Shown in pieces: positions 51,413 to 60,986 of a stretch of 64,000 nucleotides of DNA (within the stretch, counting starts at the first letter, position 1; each line of letters opens with the position of its first letter). The notes beneath the pieces are model-generated. The model was not told the origin of the DNA, made no database searches, and saw nothing but the letters and a program-made list of their open reading frames with translations. This DNA is from Ideonella sp. MAG2 (lineage in GTDB: Bacteria; Pseudomonadota; Gammaproteobacteria; Burkholderiales; Burkholderiaceae_C), in NCBI GenBank assembly GCA_004359425.1, contig PTEU01000002.1, positions 136,409-200,408 on the forward strand, given 5' to 3'. The translations under genes were made by a program, and so were the position numbers.

Positions 51413-52515
51413 GGGCTGACGTAACCCGGCTCCATAAAGGTCTTGCTGGTCGGTTTGGCCTCTTCTGCACGGCGGTCCACCAGATAGTCGGTGATGGCGG
51501 CGGCCGCCCATATGGCCGCCAAGGTGACCCAGGAGGTCAAGGTGAAGACGGCGGCCCCGGAGACACCAGCGCCCACCGCGCAGCCACCGGCCAGCATGCC
51601 GCCAAAGCCCATCAGCATGGCGCCAGCGATGTAGCGGCGCATGGCCTGGCCACCCTGAAAGCCTTCGAGCTTCAGTTCACGCCATAGCAAGGCAGAAAGA
51701 AAAGAGCCGAGGAACACGCCGGGTACCAGGCCGAGGTCAAACTTGAGTGGCTGACCGGGCGGCGACAAAACCAGCATCAGCACATCGGCGGAAGGGCCGG
51801 TGAAGGAAAGGGCTTGGATGGGGATGATGGTGTCAAAGGCGAGGCGACTTTGCAAATAGGTCAGCAGCCAGGCCAAGGCCACCATCGCGCCCACCCCCAC
51901 CGCGCCAAACCAACCCCAAAATCGCACGCCTTGCCGGCCTGCCCACCATAAGGCCGCTGCCAGCCAGACCGCGCCAAAGAGTGCCCCGCCGACGTGGCCC
52001 ATGCCCGTCATCGCAATCAGGTCCCGCGCCGCGCCGCCTTCCACGGTCCACCACCCTGCAATGGCTTGACGCAGCGGGGACAGCATGCCGGTCAGCGCCG
52101 CCTGAGCCGTGACCGCAAACACCAAGCCGGATAGCAAGGCACGCAAATTGCCCTGCGCCGCCAGCACCAGCAAACGGCTGGAGCAGCCGCGTGCCAGGAT
52201 CATGCCCATGCCGAACATGGCCCCACCGACCACGGCCCCCGAGAGACTGCCTCGCGCAGAGAGCTGACGAGCCTCGCGGACATCCAGCCAGCCACTCAGA
52301 ATGAAGACCTGGGTGAGCAAGACGGCCGTTGCAAAGGCAAACAACCAGACGGTGAGCTTGCCCTCCCTGGTACCACGCGCAAACTCAATGGCCGCAGAGC
52401 GCAGGCAGAAGCGCGAGCGATGCGCAAAAAAGCCAAACAGCAGCCCGATCAGGCCGCCCGTGAGGGTGATGGTCCACATCTCCCCCCAACGGCTCATCAG
52501 TGATTCGAGTCCCAT
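51409..52515 (-). CDS. YeeE/YedE-family sulfur transporter (SoxT-like)
   Basis: A 368-aa inner-membrane protein with about nine hydrophobic segments. The two conserved Cys motifs of the thiosulfate-uptake family are visible: ILARGCSSRLLVLAAQGNLR near residue 107 and MLAGGCAVGAGVSGAAVF near residue 311. In sox clusters this family is called SoxT and has been linked to regulation or import of sulfur compounds. It is convergent with soxB. Confidence 0.88.
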   Translation of the reverse strand: MGLESLMSRWGEMWTITLTGGLIGLLFGFFAHRSRFCLRSAAIEFARGTREGKLTVWLFAFATAVLLTQVFILSGWLDVREARQLSARGSLSGAVVGGAMFGMGMILARGCSSRLLVLAAQGNLRALLSGLVFAVTAQAALTGMLSPLRQAIAGWWTVEGGAARDLIAMTGMGHVGGALFGAVWLAAALWWAGRQGVRFWGWFGAVGVGAMVALAWLLTYLQSRLAFDTIIPIQALSFTGPSADVLMLVLSPPGQPLKFDLGLVPGVFLGSFLSALLWRELKLEGFQGGQAMRRYIAGAMLMGFGGMLAGGCAVGAGVSGAAVFTLTSWVTLAAIWAAAAITDYLVDRRAEEAKPTSKTFMEPGYVSP

Positions 52516-52633
52516 GGCTATGGTTCTTTCTTTCCATTCGTATGGACGAATGGTGTCACTGCGGCCCCGATCGGGTCTTGACCTACATCAGGCCGGTAGC
52601 ACGCGCCACCCTGCCTGATGCAGCGGGACGGAC

Positions 52634-53914
52634 TTACTTCAGGGTGTCCGCCCAGATGTTGGCCGCCCAGGCCTCGGCGTAACGGCCTTCCAGGTCGGAG
52701 CGCGCGTCGGACACACCGCCCGAGCCGCCAATGGTGAAGAAGCTCTTCTTGGGGGCTTGGTACTCATGCACGCTGGCCACATGGATCACATGGGTGGCAT
52801 CCACATAGCTCATGCACACATTGGTGAGCATGGGGTGGGGGTTGACCTCCCAGCCCTTCAGCTCCGCCACGATGGCCGCCGCTGCGACCTTGCCGTGCGA
52901 GTTGGCCATGTGGCCAGACTTGGGCATGCCCTGGGCCACCTGAATGGCGTCCCCCAGCACGTGGATGTCTTTGGCCGCTGTCGACTCAAAGTTCAGGAAG
53001 TGGGTGTGGCACCAACGGCCGTTGGCATTGGCCAGGCCCGTGTTCACGGCGATGGCACCGGCGCGCATCACGGGCAGCACGTTCAAGACATCGGCCTTGA
53101 CATCGTCTTGCACCTCGAACTTGACGGTGCGGGTCTTGCCGTCGACGGCCATCGCCTTGTGCTGCGGGCGGTACTCCACCATATCGCCGTACAACTCCTT
53201 CCAGGCCTTTTTGAACAAGGGGCCCTTGGAGGTCACGTCCTGGTTGCCGTCCAAGATCAGGACCTTGGACTTGGGTTTGTGCTTCTTGAAATAGGCGGCC
53301 ACCACACAGGCCCGCTCGTATGGGCCGGGCGGGCAGCGATAAGGTGCTTCTGGGATGGTGATGGCGTAGACGCCACCATCGCGCATGTCTTGCAATTGCT
53401 TTTGCAAGGCCATGGTCTCGGGCCCGGCCTTCCAGGCATGCAGGATTTGCCCGGCATCATGCGCGGCCTTCAGGCCTTCGGTCTGGTCCCACATGAAGTC
53501 GATGCCGGGTGACATCACCAGCTTGTCATAGCGCACCTCGCCGCCGCTGGCCAGCACCGCCACTTTCTTGACCGGGTCGATGCGCGTCACCATGTCATGC
53601 ACGATGCGCACGCCATGCTTGCTGCTGAGGCCATCGTAGGGCGTGGTGATGTCCTGCATGGTCTTCATACCGGCGATCACCAGGTTGGAGACGGGGCAGG
53701 AGACAAAGCTGCGGTTGGGCTCCACCATCATGACGTCGATGCTGTAGTCCGACAGCAGGCGGATGTACTTGGCCACCGTGGCACCGCCATAGCCGCCGCC
53801 CACCACCAAGACTTTGGCGCGGCTGTTGTCGGCCCCCGCCATCGACGCACAGCCCGACAGGCCCAAAGCACCGCCAGCGGCCAAACCGGCCAAGAGTGTT
53901 CTGCGTTGCATCAT
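52634..53914 (-). CDS. soxF: Flavocytochrome c sulfide dehydrogenase flavoprotein (SoxF)
   Basis: A 426-aa periplasmic FAD protein. The leader has twin arginines and a lipobox-like LSGC (MMQRRTLLAGLAAGGALGLS). The FAD loop is VLVVGGGYGGATVAKYI, the redox Cys lies in SFVSCPVSNLVIAG, the second in YRCPPGPYERACVV, and the C-terminal domain is typical (GDAIQVAQGMPKSGHMANSH). It would oxidise sulfide and pass electrons to the cytochrome encoded 9 bp upstream. Confidence 0.92.
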   Translation of the reverse strand: MMQRRTLLAGLAAGGALGLSGCASMAGADNSRAKVLVVGGGYGGATVAKYIRLLSDYSIDVMMVEPNRSFVSCPVSNLVIAGMKTMQDITTPYDGLSSKHGVRIVHDMVTRIDPVKKVAVLASGGEVRYDKLVMSPGIDFMWDQTEGLKAAHDAGQILHAWKAGPETMALQKQLQDMRDGGVYAITIPEAPYRCPPGPYERACVVAAYFKKHKPKSKVLILDGNQDVTSKGPLFKKAWKELYGDMVEYRPQHKAMAVDGKTRTVKFEVQDDVKADVLNVLPVMRAGAIAVNTGLANANGRWCHTHFLNFESTAAKDIHVLGDAIQVAQGMPKSGHMANSHGKVAAAAIVAELKGWEVNPHPMLTNVCMSYVDATHVIHVASVHEYQAPKKSFFTIGGSGGVSDARSDLEGRYAEAWAANIWADTLK

Positions 53915-53923
53915 GGTCGGTCC

Positions 53924-54268
53924 TTACTTCTTGCTGCCAAAGTACTTGGCCAGGGTTTCCAATTGCTCCTGGGAGTAGCCCTTGGTGATCTGGTGCATGA
54001 TGGTCGCTTGGCGCTGGCCATTACGAAACGCCATCAACTGGCTGAGGATGTAGTCTTCAGGCAGTCCAGCGAGACGAACCATGGCCTCGCCTGCAACGGC
54101 CGCGCCTTCAGTGCCATGGCACTGGGCACAAGTGGCGGCCAGGGCACGGGTGCGCAAGCTGTTGGCGTCAACCGCCAGTGCTTGGCCAGCAAGAACAGAT
54201 AGGGCCAGGGCCACTGCGGGAGCCCAAACCCGGTGGCTTGAGCGAGGGGACTGAGGGTTATGCATCAT
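53924..54268 (-). CDS. soxE: Cytochrome c subunit of flavocytochrome c (SoxE)
   Basis: About 114 aa with a signal peptide (VWAPAVALALSVLAGQALA) and one heme motif (CAQCH in AATCAQCHGTEGAAVAGEAM). The C-terminal Met-containing part is FRNGQRQATIMHQITKGYS. It directly precedes the flavoprotein gene, the usual soxEF order. Tandem ATGs at 54268 and 54265 are equally possible. Confidence 0.88.
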   Translation of the reverse strand: MMHNPQSPRSSHRVWAPAVALALSVLAGQALAVDANSLRTRALAATCAQCHGTEGAAVAGEAMVRLAGLPEDYILSQLMAFRNGQRQATIMHQITKGYSQEQLETLAKYFGSKK

Positions 54269-54338
54269 CCGGGTCTTTCGCGATAAGGCTATTTGGCAGC
54301 CGACTTGCATCGGCAAGCTCCAGTGTGGCTAAATATCA

Positions 54339-54950
54339 TTGAATGCTGATGCAGTGTTATCCCTAGGTGTGCCACAGTCTTTCACTTCCTTTGCCAAAGC
54401 CATGCCAACATTTTTTCGGGCCTCTTCAGAAACCCTACTCAGCCGCAGGGTGTGGGCGCAAGCCTGCGCAGCCTGGGCTTGTGGCACTGCCAGCCTTCAG
54501 CCGAGCTGGGCGGCAGCCAGTGCCCCGCCCTCTCACATGGTGTGGCCCCAGCGCTTGGAGCTGTTGGACATGCCGCCAATGGGCGCGCAGAGCTTCCAAA
54601 CCATGCCCACGGTGCTGGTGTTCTTTAGCATAGCCTGCCCTTACTGCCGCCGTCACAATCAACGCCTCAACAAGCTCGCCCTGCAAAACAGCGGGCGGCT
54701 GCGCGTACTTGGCGCGGCATCTGACACCGATACAGGCGCGCTGCGCCACTACCGCGACAGCCAAGGCTTGGCCTTCCCGATCGCTGCCGGGGCTCATGCC
54801 CTGAGGGAACAAGTCACCCCGCGAAGGGTCATCCCCTTCACCGCCGTCATTGCTAGAGATGGCAAGTTCAATGAACGGATTCCCGGCGAGATGACCGAGG
54901 AAGACATCTTAGGCCTGGCCCGCTGGGCCTCAACAGGAGATCAGCAATGA
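54339..54950 (+). CDS. Periplasmic thioredoxin-like protein (SoxW-like)
   Basis: A 203-aa frame with a CPYC redox site (VFFSIACPYCRRHNQRLNKL, about residues 94-113) in a thioredoxin fold ending FTAVIARDGKFNERIPGEMT. An apparent export leader (SRRVWAQACAAWACGTASLQ) precedes it. The start is uncertain: 54339, or 54402 (MPTFFRASSE). SoxW-type thioredoxins keep SoxY reduced. Its stop overlaps the following cytochrome gene by 4 bp, and it is divergent from soxEF. Confidence 0.78.
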   Translation: MNADAVLSLGVPQSFTSFAKAMPTFFRASSETLLSRRVWAQACAAWACGTASLQPSWAAASAPPSHMVWPQRLELLDMPPMGAQSFQTMPTVLVFFSIACPYCRRHNQRLNKLALQNSGRLRVLGAASDTDTGALRHYRDSQGLAFPIAAGAHALREQVTPRRVIPFTAVIARDGKFNERIPGEMTEEDILGLARWASTGDQQ

Positions 54951-55285
54951 AGTCTTGGCTCGTTGTCGCCGCCACCGCAATGGCAGGCTGGGGTTTGTTT
55001 TCAAACGCCCAAGCGCAAACCGTGCCGCTGTTTGAGGGGGCCGACCTGAAGCTCGGAGAGTCCCTGATCCGCAGCCACAACTGCGCAGGCTGTCATGGCC
55101 GCCACATGAATGGCCCGGCGGACGATATCTACAACCCCAAGGGCAAGATCAACAGCCCGAGCGCCCTGCGCGGCATGGTCGACATGTGCGCCAATCAACT
55201 CAATCTCCAACTCTTCCCTGAAGAAGTGACCGCCGTGGCCGCTGTACTGAACCGTGATTTCTACCGATTCACCGCTAAACCTTGA
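54947..55285 (+). CDS. Small c-type cytochrome
   Basis: A 112-aa protein with a signal peptide (MKSWLVVAATAMAGWGLFSN, then AQAQ) and one heme motif, CAGCH in SHNCAGCHGRHMNGPADDIY. The rest (MCANQLNLQLFPEEVTAVAA) is family-typical of short monoheme cytochromes beside sox genes. It is coupled to the thioredoxin-like gene, so it may transfer electrons from it or be a sixth-ligand variant. Partner not identifiable. Confidence 0.85.
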   Translation: MKSWLVVAATAMAGWGLFSNAQAQTVPLFEGADLKLGESLIRSHNCAGCHGRHMNGPADDIYNPKGKINSPSALRGMVDMCANQLNLQLFPEEVTAVAAVLNRDFYRFTAKP

Positions 55286-55411
55286 GCCCATCCGCAGGCG
55301 CGACATTCTTCTTTACCAAGCTCAGGCCAAAATGCGGCCATCGTCGGTCAACGGCTGCGGTACCCGTACTCGTTAGACTGACCTTGATCTGCTTTGATCC
55401 AAGGAATTGCC

Positions 55412-55618
55412 ATGAAGAAGATAGCCCTTAGCCTGATGGTGCTGGCCAGCTTGGCCGCTTGCTCCACCACCAGCCCCGATGTCATCAAGCGCGAAGACGC
55501 TCAGCGCATGTCCACCGTGCAAGACGGCGTGGTCTTGTCGACCCGCCCCGTCAAGGTCGAAGGCTCGCAAAGCGGCATCGGCGGTGTGGCGGGTGGTGTG
55601 GTGGGCGGCGTGGCGGGA
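55412..55618 (+). pseudogene. SlyB-like glycine-zipper lipoprotein, C-terminus missing
   Basis: MKKIALSLMVLASLAACSTT is a lipoprotein leader (lipobox LAAC). QDGVVLSTRPVKVEGSQSGI and the glycine-zipper start GGVAGGVVGGVAG follow, as in outer-membrane SlyB/PcP proteins (about 155 aa). After residue 69, near 55617, the sequence turns into the antisense strand of the neighbouring gene's first codons, so the second half is missing. Confidence 0.78.
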
Positions 55619-55717
55619 GTCCAGCTTGAGCCACTCCAGGTCTTGCGGCGTGAAGTCGGCTGCCGCAGCGGCGGTGGCCGCCAGCGCCAGGCACAGCGCG
55701 GTGAGCCTCGGCTTCAC
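55618..55717 (-). pseudogene. 5' fragment of an exported protein gene
   Basis: Only the first 33 codons remain. A GTG at 55717 overlaps the TGA of the cytochrome gene and opens KPRLTALCLALAATAAAAAD, a signal peptide, and then FTPQDLEWLKLDS. Here it joins the slyB-like gene tail to tail. The protein cannot be identified from the leader; it was co-transcribed with the cytochrome. Confidence 0.6.
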
Positions 55718-56031
55718 TTGGCGCCGCCCGCTACCCAAGTTGCCAGGGCTTTTGCGTCAGCATCCGACAACTGCGCTTGGGCAGGCATGGGCACCGGGCC
55801 CCACTTGCCGCTGCCGCCCTTCTTGATGCTCTCGGTCAGTTTGGCCACGGCTTCTTTGTCACCGGCATACTTCTTGGCAACGTCTTGGTAGCCAGGGCCC
55901 ACCAGCTTTTTGTCCACTGCATGGCAGGCCATGCATGCGTTCTTCTTGGCCAGGTCCAAATTGGCCCAGGCCGCAGGGGTGGCCACCAAGCTCATGGCCA
56001 GCACAGCCAGGGCATGTTTTGTCTTCATCAT
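55714..56031 (-). CDS. Class I cytochrome c (c551/c552-like)
   Basis: About 105 aa with a signal peptide (MKTKHALAVLAMSLVATPAA) and one heme motif (CMACH in LAKKNACMACHAVDKKLVGP). The Met ligand is in KWGPVPMPAQAQLSDADAKA. The ATG at 56031 lies 8 bases after AGGAG. It resembles the C-terminal cytochrome domain of SoxD and probably shuttles electrons from the Sox system to an oxidase. Confidence 0.92.
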   Translation of the reverse strand: MMKTKHALAVLAMSLVATPAAWANLDLAKKNACMACHAVDKKLVGPGYQDVAKKYAGDKEAVAKLTESIKKGGSGKWGPVPMPAQAQLSDADAKALATWVAGGAK

Positions 56032-56083
56032 GTTCAAGTCTCCTAAGGATCAACAACCCTTGAGCATTCATTCACTCAAGGCA

Positions 56084-56674
56084 TCAGCGGGGAAAGTACA
56101 TTTTGGATTTGTCGAGCTTGTAGCTCCAGGGCAGGCCTGCATTCTTCCAGCCATTCATGCTGCGGCGGCCGTCTTTAGACATATCGCCTTCAAAGCCGTC
56201 TACCACCGAGTACACCTTGGTGAAGCCCTCGGTCGCCAAGCGATCAGCGCCCTTGCTGGACCGATCACCCGAGCGGCAGAGCAAGATGACGGTACTGTCC
56301 TTGCTCAAACCCTTGGCCTGCAAGCGTCGCATGACTTCCGGCACGAAATCTTGCAGCGGCTCCAGCTTGTACGTGCTGCGCTTGTCGTCCCAGTCGGTCA
56401 TCAATTCCTGATGCTCAACAAAAGGCACCAGCGCATCCACACCTTCTGGCATGCCCACATACATCGCCTCGGCACGGGTACGCAGGTCCAGGAACAGGAC
56501 TTTCGAATTCCCCCCAGCAGAGGCCATGGCAGCGGGCACTTCTTTGGCGTCCAGGTAGTGGCCTGCCTTGGTCCGCTTGGCCTCTGGCAGCGAGGCGGCG
56601 TCCACCGCCCAGGCACTGGCCACGGTGCCGCAGACCATCCACACACTCACCACCAAGGAGCGAAGCTGTTTCAT
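56084..56674 (-). CDS. Periplasmic rhodanese-like protein
   Basis: A 196-aa protein with a signal peptide (LVVSVWMVCGTVASAWAVDA) and one rhodanese domain. The active-site loop has Cys in TVILLCRSGDRSSKGADRLA (about residues 129-148), with an Asp in LFLDLRTRAEAMYVG. Such proteins move sulfane sulfur. AGGAGG is 5 bases upstream of the start, and an A/T-rich inverted repeat lies in its promoter. It heads a minus-strand unit with the cytochrome. Confidence 0.87.
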   Translation of the reverse strand: MKQLRSLVVSVWMVCGTVASAWAVDAASLPEAKRTKAGHYLDAKEVPAAMASAGGNSKVLFLDLRTRAEAMYVGMPEGVDALVPFVEHQELMTDWDDKRSTYKLEPLQDFVPEVMRRLQAKGLSKDSTVILLCRSGDRSSKGADRLATEGFTKVYSVVDGFEGDMSKDGRRSMNGWKNAGLPWSYKLDKSKMYFPR

Positions 56675-56686
56675 CGGAAGCCTCCT

Positions 56687-56708
56687 TATATCTCTCGATG
56701 ATGATATA
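56687..56708. promoter_or_regulatory. Candidate sulfur-responsive operator before the rhodanese gene
   Basis: tatatc-tctcgatgat-gatata is a perfect 6-10-6 inverted repeat, 13 bp upstream of the rhodanese start. ArsR-family sulfide sensors (BigR/SqrR/SoxR) bind A/T-rich ATAT-type dyads (established knowledge), so a site of that kind is plausible. Confidence 0.5.
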
Positions 56709-56737
56709 TGGAATTTAAAGTCTTGGGGAGCAGGATT

Positions 56738-57475
56738 TCACACAAGCCTGGTGGGGGCGTGGGGCCACACCCGGCCGTCGAGGCAACGCCCTGGAACCTG
56801 GTCCGCCCAGTGCAAGACGCCAGGCGAGGCCTTCAGATCTTCAGGCAGGTCAGCAAAGTACATACTGGGCCGCCACCACACCGCGAGCCCGGCCGCCCGG
56901 GCCGCCAACACGCCCGGTGTTGAGTCTTCAATGGCCAAGGCCTGATGCGGCTCTAAGCTCAACTTTTTCAGGGCCAGCACATAGACTTCAGGATCGGGCT
57001 TTTTGCGTTGGGTATCCTCCCCGCACACCACCACCTCGAACCAAGACTGCCACTGAGCCCCTAGCATGCGTTCCAGCAGCGCCTGTACATTGCTGCGGCT
57101 GGTGGTGGTGGCAATGCCCTGGCGAACGCCCGCCGAGCGCGCTTCTCGCATCAGGCCCAACACGCCCGGACGAGCTTGAATGTGACCGTCGTTGACCAAA
57201 GCTGCATAGCGCTGGTTCTTCAAGCGATGCAAGCGCAGCGCTAGCTCCTCACGCGCCACCGGGTCACGGGGGACATCGTCACGCTGAGCCATGTCGGCCA
57301 GAATGCGCTCCCTTCCGCCTGTGATGTGCAAGAGCTCACCGTAGCGCCGCTCGTCCCAACCCCAATTCAGGCCCGCTTGCGCAAAGGCCAGATTGAATGC
57401 CACCCGGTGCCCATCACGTTCTGTCTCAGCGATGGTGCCATCGACATCCCACAACAAGCACTGCCACTCAGACAT
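56738..57475 (-). CDS. cbbY: HAD phosphatase CbbY-type
   Basis: A 245-aa HAD-superfamily sugar-phosphate phosphatase. Motif I is [20 protein letters not shown], motif [10 protein letters not shown], and motifs III and IV are KKPDPEVY and [19 protein letters not shown]. CbbY hydrolyses xylulose-1,5-bisphosphate, a RuBisCO inhibitor. Its start overlaps the cbbA end by 8 bp, placing it in the cbb operon. Confidence 0.88.
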   Translation of the reverse strand: MSEWQCLLWDVDGTIAETERDGHRVAFNLAFAQAGLNWGWDERRYGELLHITGGRERILADMAQRDDVPRDPVAREELALRLHRLKNQRYAALVNDGHIQARPGVLGLMREARSAGVRQGIATTTSRSNVQALLERMLGAQWQSWFEVVVCGEDTQRKKPDPEVYVLALKKLSLEPHQALAIEDSTPGVLAARAAGLAVWWRPSMYFADLPEDLKASPGVLHWADQVPGRCLDGRVWPHAPTRLV

Positions 57476-58505
57476 AGCGCTTGATCATGGCGTCCAGCGA
57501 CACCGGCTTGATCTTGCTGGCTTGCCCGGCGCAGCCAAAGGCCTCAAAGCGCTGCTGGCAAATGCCCTGGGCGGCCTTGGTGGCGGCTGCCAGGGCTTTG
57601 CGGGGGTCAAACTCAGCCGTTTGCTGTGCGAACAACTGCCGCATCGCGCCGGTCATGGCGAGACGAATATCGGTGTCGATGTTGACCTTGCGCACGCCGT
57701 TGGCAATGCCACGCGCAATTTCCTCCACCGGCACGCCATAGGTCTCTTTGATGTCGCCGCCGTACTGGCGAATGATGGCCAGCCATTCTTGCGGCACGCT
57801 GGAGCTGCCATGCATCACCAAGTGGGTGTTGGGAATGGCGGCATGGATTTGCGCGATGCGGTCAATGGCCAGCACTTCGCCGGTGGGTGGGCGGGTGAAC
57901 TTGTAGGCACCGTGGCTGGCGCCAATCGCAATGGCCAAGGCATCCACACCTGTGCGCGCGACAAAGTCTTTGGCTTCGGTCGGGTCGGTCAGCATCTGGT
58001 CATGGCTGAGTTTGCCTACCGCACCGACACCGTCTTCTTCGCCCGCATCACCCGTCTCCAGCGAACCCAAGCAGCCCAGCTCGCCCTCCACGCTCACGCC
58101 CACCGCATGGGCCATCTCGCAGACCTTGGCCGTGACCGCCAGGTTGTAGTCATAGCTGGCCGGCGTCTTGGCGTCCTCCATCAGCGAGCCGTCCATCATC
58201 ACGCTGGAGAAGCCCGAGCGAATGGCTTGAATACACACCGCAGGCGAGGCACCATGGTCTTGGTGCAAGCAGACCGGAATGTCGGGGTGGGTCTCGATGG
58301 CGGCCAGCACCATATGCCGCAGATAGGCCTCGCCAGCGTATTTGCGCGCCCCCGCGCTGGCCTGCAAGATCACCGGGCTGTCGGTGGCCTGCGCGGCCTG
58401 CATGATGGCCTGAATTTGCTCCAGGTTGTTCACATTGAAAGCAGGCACGCCATAGCCGTGTTCGGCGGCGTGGTCCAAGAGTTGTCGCAGGGCAATCAAG
58501 GCCAT
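57468..58505 (-). CDS. cbbA: Class II fructose-1,6-bisphosphate aldolase
   Basis: A 345-aa zinc aldolase of the Calvin cycle. [37 protein letters not shown] (zinc His residues), [25 protein letters not shown] and [13 protein letters not shown] are the family motifs. The ATG at 58505 lies one base beyond the cbbZ stop. The gene is complete, in contrast to the four cbb genes upstream. Confidence 0.95.
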   Translation of the reverse strand: MALIALRQLLDHAAEHGYGVPAFNVNNLEQIQAIMQAAQATDSPVILQASAGARKYAGEAYLRHMVLAAIETHPDIPVCLHQDHGASPAVCIQAIRSGFSSVMMDGSLMEDAKTPASYDYNLAVTAKVCEMAHAVGVSVEGELGCLGSLETGDAGEEDGVGAVGKLSHDQMLTDPTEAKDFVARTGVDALAIAIGASHGAYKFTRPPTGEVLAIDRIAQIHAAIPNTHLVMHGSSSVPQEWLAIIRQYGGDIKETYGVPVEEIARGIANGVRKVNIDTDIRLAMTGAMRQLFAQQTAEFDPRKALAAATKAAQGICQQRFEAFGCAGQASKIKPVSLDAMIKRYV

Positions 58506-58506
58506 G

Positions 58507-58985
58507 TCAAGCTCCGTGCTGGGAAAGTGAATGAGGGTCGTGAGCGCGATTGGCGGCCAGTACATGCTCGACAATCTCTGCCAAGCTGCTGAAGATGCGC
58601 TCGGGCTGGGTCGCTTCGATGGGCTCACCGGCGTTGTAGCCCCAAGGCACCGCCCAAGCGGCTACGCCCGCGGCCTTGGCGGTTTGCACGTCGGTGCGCG
58701 AGTCGCCCACATGAGCAGACCGGTGCACTTCACCACCCAACACATTGAGGATGTGGAACACGGGTTGAGGGTCGGGCTTGCGCTGCGGCAGAGAGTCGCC
58801 CCCAATCACGTACTCCAGCAAGGTGGCCAGCCCCGCCGCTTGCAAGACCTTCACGGCAAAGCGGTGCTCCTTATTGGTCAAGCAGGCCACGCGCACACCT
58901 GCGGCACGCAGGCGTTGCAAACTCTCAGCGCAGCCGGGATAGGGCCGAGGGTCCAGGCCCGCCGTGCAGCTGTAGATAGCGCATG
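58507..58985 (-). pseudogene. cbbZ: Phosphoglycolate phosphatase, N-terminus missing
   Basis: The retained part has HAD motifs II-IV: RRLRAAGVRVACLTNKEHRF (Thr-Asn-Lys), RKPDPQPVF and [20 protein letters not shown], ending [11 protein letters not shown]. Motif I (DxDGT) and the cap domain, about 85-90 residues, are absent. Upstream of TAGLDPRPYPGCAES the sequence runs within a few bases into the cbbT stop region. Without the nucleophile Asp it cannot be active. It would clear 2-phosphoglycolate from photorespiration. Confidence 0.85.
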
Positions 58986-59004
58986 GTGACGTGTCCTCAA
59001 GCCT

Positions 59005-60632
59005 TCAGTTGGAAGATTGCAGCAAATGCCCTTCGGCCCGTTCCACCTCATCGACAAGCACTTGGCACAGATGTTCTGGGGTGAAGCCATAAGCCTGCAT
59101 CAGGGCCGGCCCCGGGGCAGACTCACCAAATTGATCCAGGCCCACCACCGCGCTGCAGCCATAGGCGGCCCACAGGCGGGTGACACCCGCTTCAACAGCC
59201 ACGCGGGTGACACCCGCTCCAGCGGCCACGCGGGGCCGCTCACTCATCAGCACACTGCGCTGATAGTCCGCAGGCTGGCGATCAAACACCGACGTGGACG
59301 GCATGGAAACCACTCGCACGGGCAGACCGCGCGCATCCAACTGCACTTGTGCGGTCATGGCCAGCGCCAGCTCAGAGCCTGTGGCGATGATCACTGCACG
59401 CGCATTGGGCCTGTCGCTCAAGACATAGCCCCCCCGCCGAATGGCCAGGACCTGCTCAGGCGTGCGCGGCTGGGCCGCCAGGTTCTGGCGCGACAGGAGC
59501 AGCGCGGACGGACGGTCGGTTTGCGTCAAGGCCATGCCCCAGGCGGCAAAGGTCTCGCACTCATCGCCTGGGCGCCAAACATCCAGATGTGGGATCAATC
59601 GCAAGGACGCCGCATGTTCGACGGGCTGGTGGGTGGGGCCATCCTCACCCAGACCAATGCTGTCGTGCGTGAAAACATGGATGACCCGCTGGTGCATCAG
59701 CGCCGCCATCCGAATGGCATTGCGGCTGTAGTCGCTGAAGGTCAGGAAGGTGCCGCCGAAAGGGATCAAGCCCCCGTGCAGGGCCACGCCATTCATGATG
59801 GCGGCCATGCCAAATTCGCGCACGCCGTAGTTGATATAGCGCCACCCTTGCCAATGGTGGTGCGGCAGATCACCAGCGTGGGCTGAGCGGTGTGCGCGCG
59901 GGCCTGCTGCAAAGCCACATCCAGCGCGGCTACATCATGCCCATCCACCGGGCCAATGACCCGCCAGCCGCATGCCGTAAAGCGAGCCGCCGTGTCGTCT
60001 GCAAACCAGGGCGTGACCGCGCCATCAATGCTGATGCCATTGTCGTCATACAGCACGCAGAGCTTGCCCAATTTCCAGGCCCCAGCCAGCGAAATGGCTT
60101 CTTGGCTGATGCCTTCCATCAGGCAGCCGTCGCCCATGAAGACCCAGGTGCGGTGGTCCACCACTGTGTGGCCGGGGCGGTTGAACTCGTCGGCCAAGAG
60201 CTTCTCGGCCAGCGCCATACCGACGGCATTGGTCAGGCCCTGCCCCAGCGGACCGGTGGTGGTTTCAACCCCGGGGGTGTGGCCGACTTCCGGGTGGCCC
60301 GGCGTCCGGCTGCCGCGCTGGCGGAAGTTCTTCAGCTCAGCCATGGGCAAGTCGTAGCCCGTGAGGTGCAGCAAGGCATACAAGAGCATGGACGCATGGC
60401 CGTTGCTCAGCACAAAGCGGTCGCGGTCCCACCACTGCAGGTTGGCCGGGTTGTGCTTGAGGTGGCGCGTCCACAGCGCCTCGGCCATCTCGGCCATGCC
60501 CATGGGTGCGCCGGGGTGGCCCGAGTTGGCTTGTTGAACCGCATCCATCGCCAAGGCGCGCAGGGCGTTGGCCAGGGGGTGACGTTGACCGTTATCCGGG
60601 CGAATGACCCGGTCTGAAGATGTTGATGCCAT
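59005..60632 (-). pseudogene. cbbT: Transketolase with internal deletion
   Basis: The N-terminal pyrophosphate domain is intact ([38 protein letters not shown], thiamine motif [17 protein letters not shown]). After CRTTIGKG near 59847 the frame changes, and the sequence resumes as [20 protein letters not shown] of the pyrimidine domain, then FTHDSIGLGEDGPTHQPVEH and the C-terminal domain to LLQSSN. About 125-130 residues are missing out of roughly 670. The frame ends at 59793 and the second part has a nominal start at 59823. Both halves look clean. Confidence 0.88.
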
Positions 60633-60648
60633 TTGCTTCTGCCTCGGT

Positions 60649-60986
60649 TTAAAGAGCGCCCAAGATGCGTTTCTTGCGCTCCATCATTCGCCAGATGAAG
60701 GGCGTGAAAATGAGTTGCATGGCGAGCTCCATCTTGCCGCCGGGCACCACCACGGTGTTGGCCCGGGACATGAAGCTGTCGTTGATCATGTTCAGCAGAT
60801 AGGGGAAGTCGATGCCCTTGGGGTTGGCAAAGCGGATCACGCACAGGCTCTCGTCGGCACTGGGGATGTCGCGGGCGATGAAGGGGTTGGAGGTGTCCAC
60901 CACAGGCACGCGCTGGAAGTTGACATGCGTGTGGGCAAACTGCGGGCAGATGTAGTTCACGTAGTCGGGCATGCGGCGCAGGACAG
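60649..60986 (-). pseudogene. cbbP: Phosphoribulokinase, only C-terminal third present
   Basis: The C-terminal 110 or so residues of CbbP follow the FBPase fragment: [60 protein letters not shown] and [12 protein letters not shown]. The P-loop and the catalytic Asp (first 185 residues or so) are missing. The break is near 60984-60989, shared with cbbF. Confidence 0.88.

Noticed and set aside
49556..51511. 651-codon open frame antisense to soxB
   Set aside because: soxB on the plus strand has all catalytic motifs; the antisense frame is a shadow of G+C-rich codon bias and has no recognisable domain.
59160..59240. Short tandem similarity (gcgggtgacacccgct repeated) inside cbbT, suspected as an inserted repeat
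   Set aside because: It is a roughly 30-bp in-frame duplication-like stretch in a variable surface part of transketolase and keeps the frame; not evidence of a mobile element.
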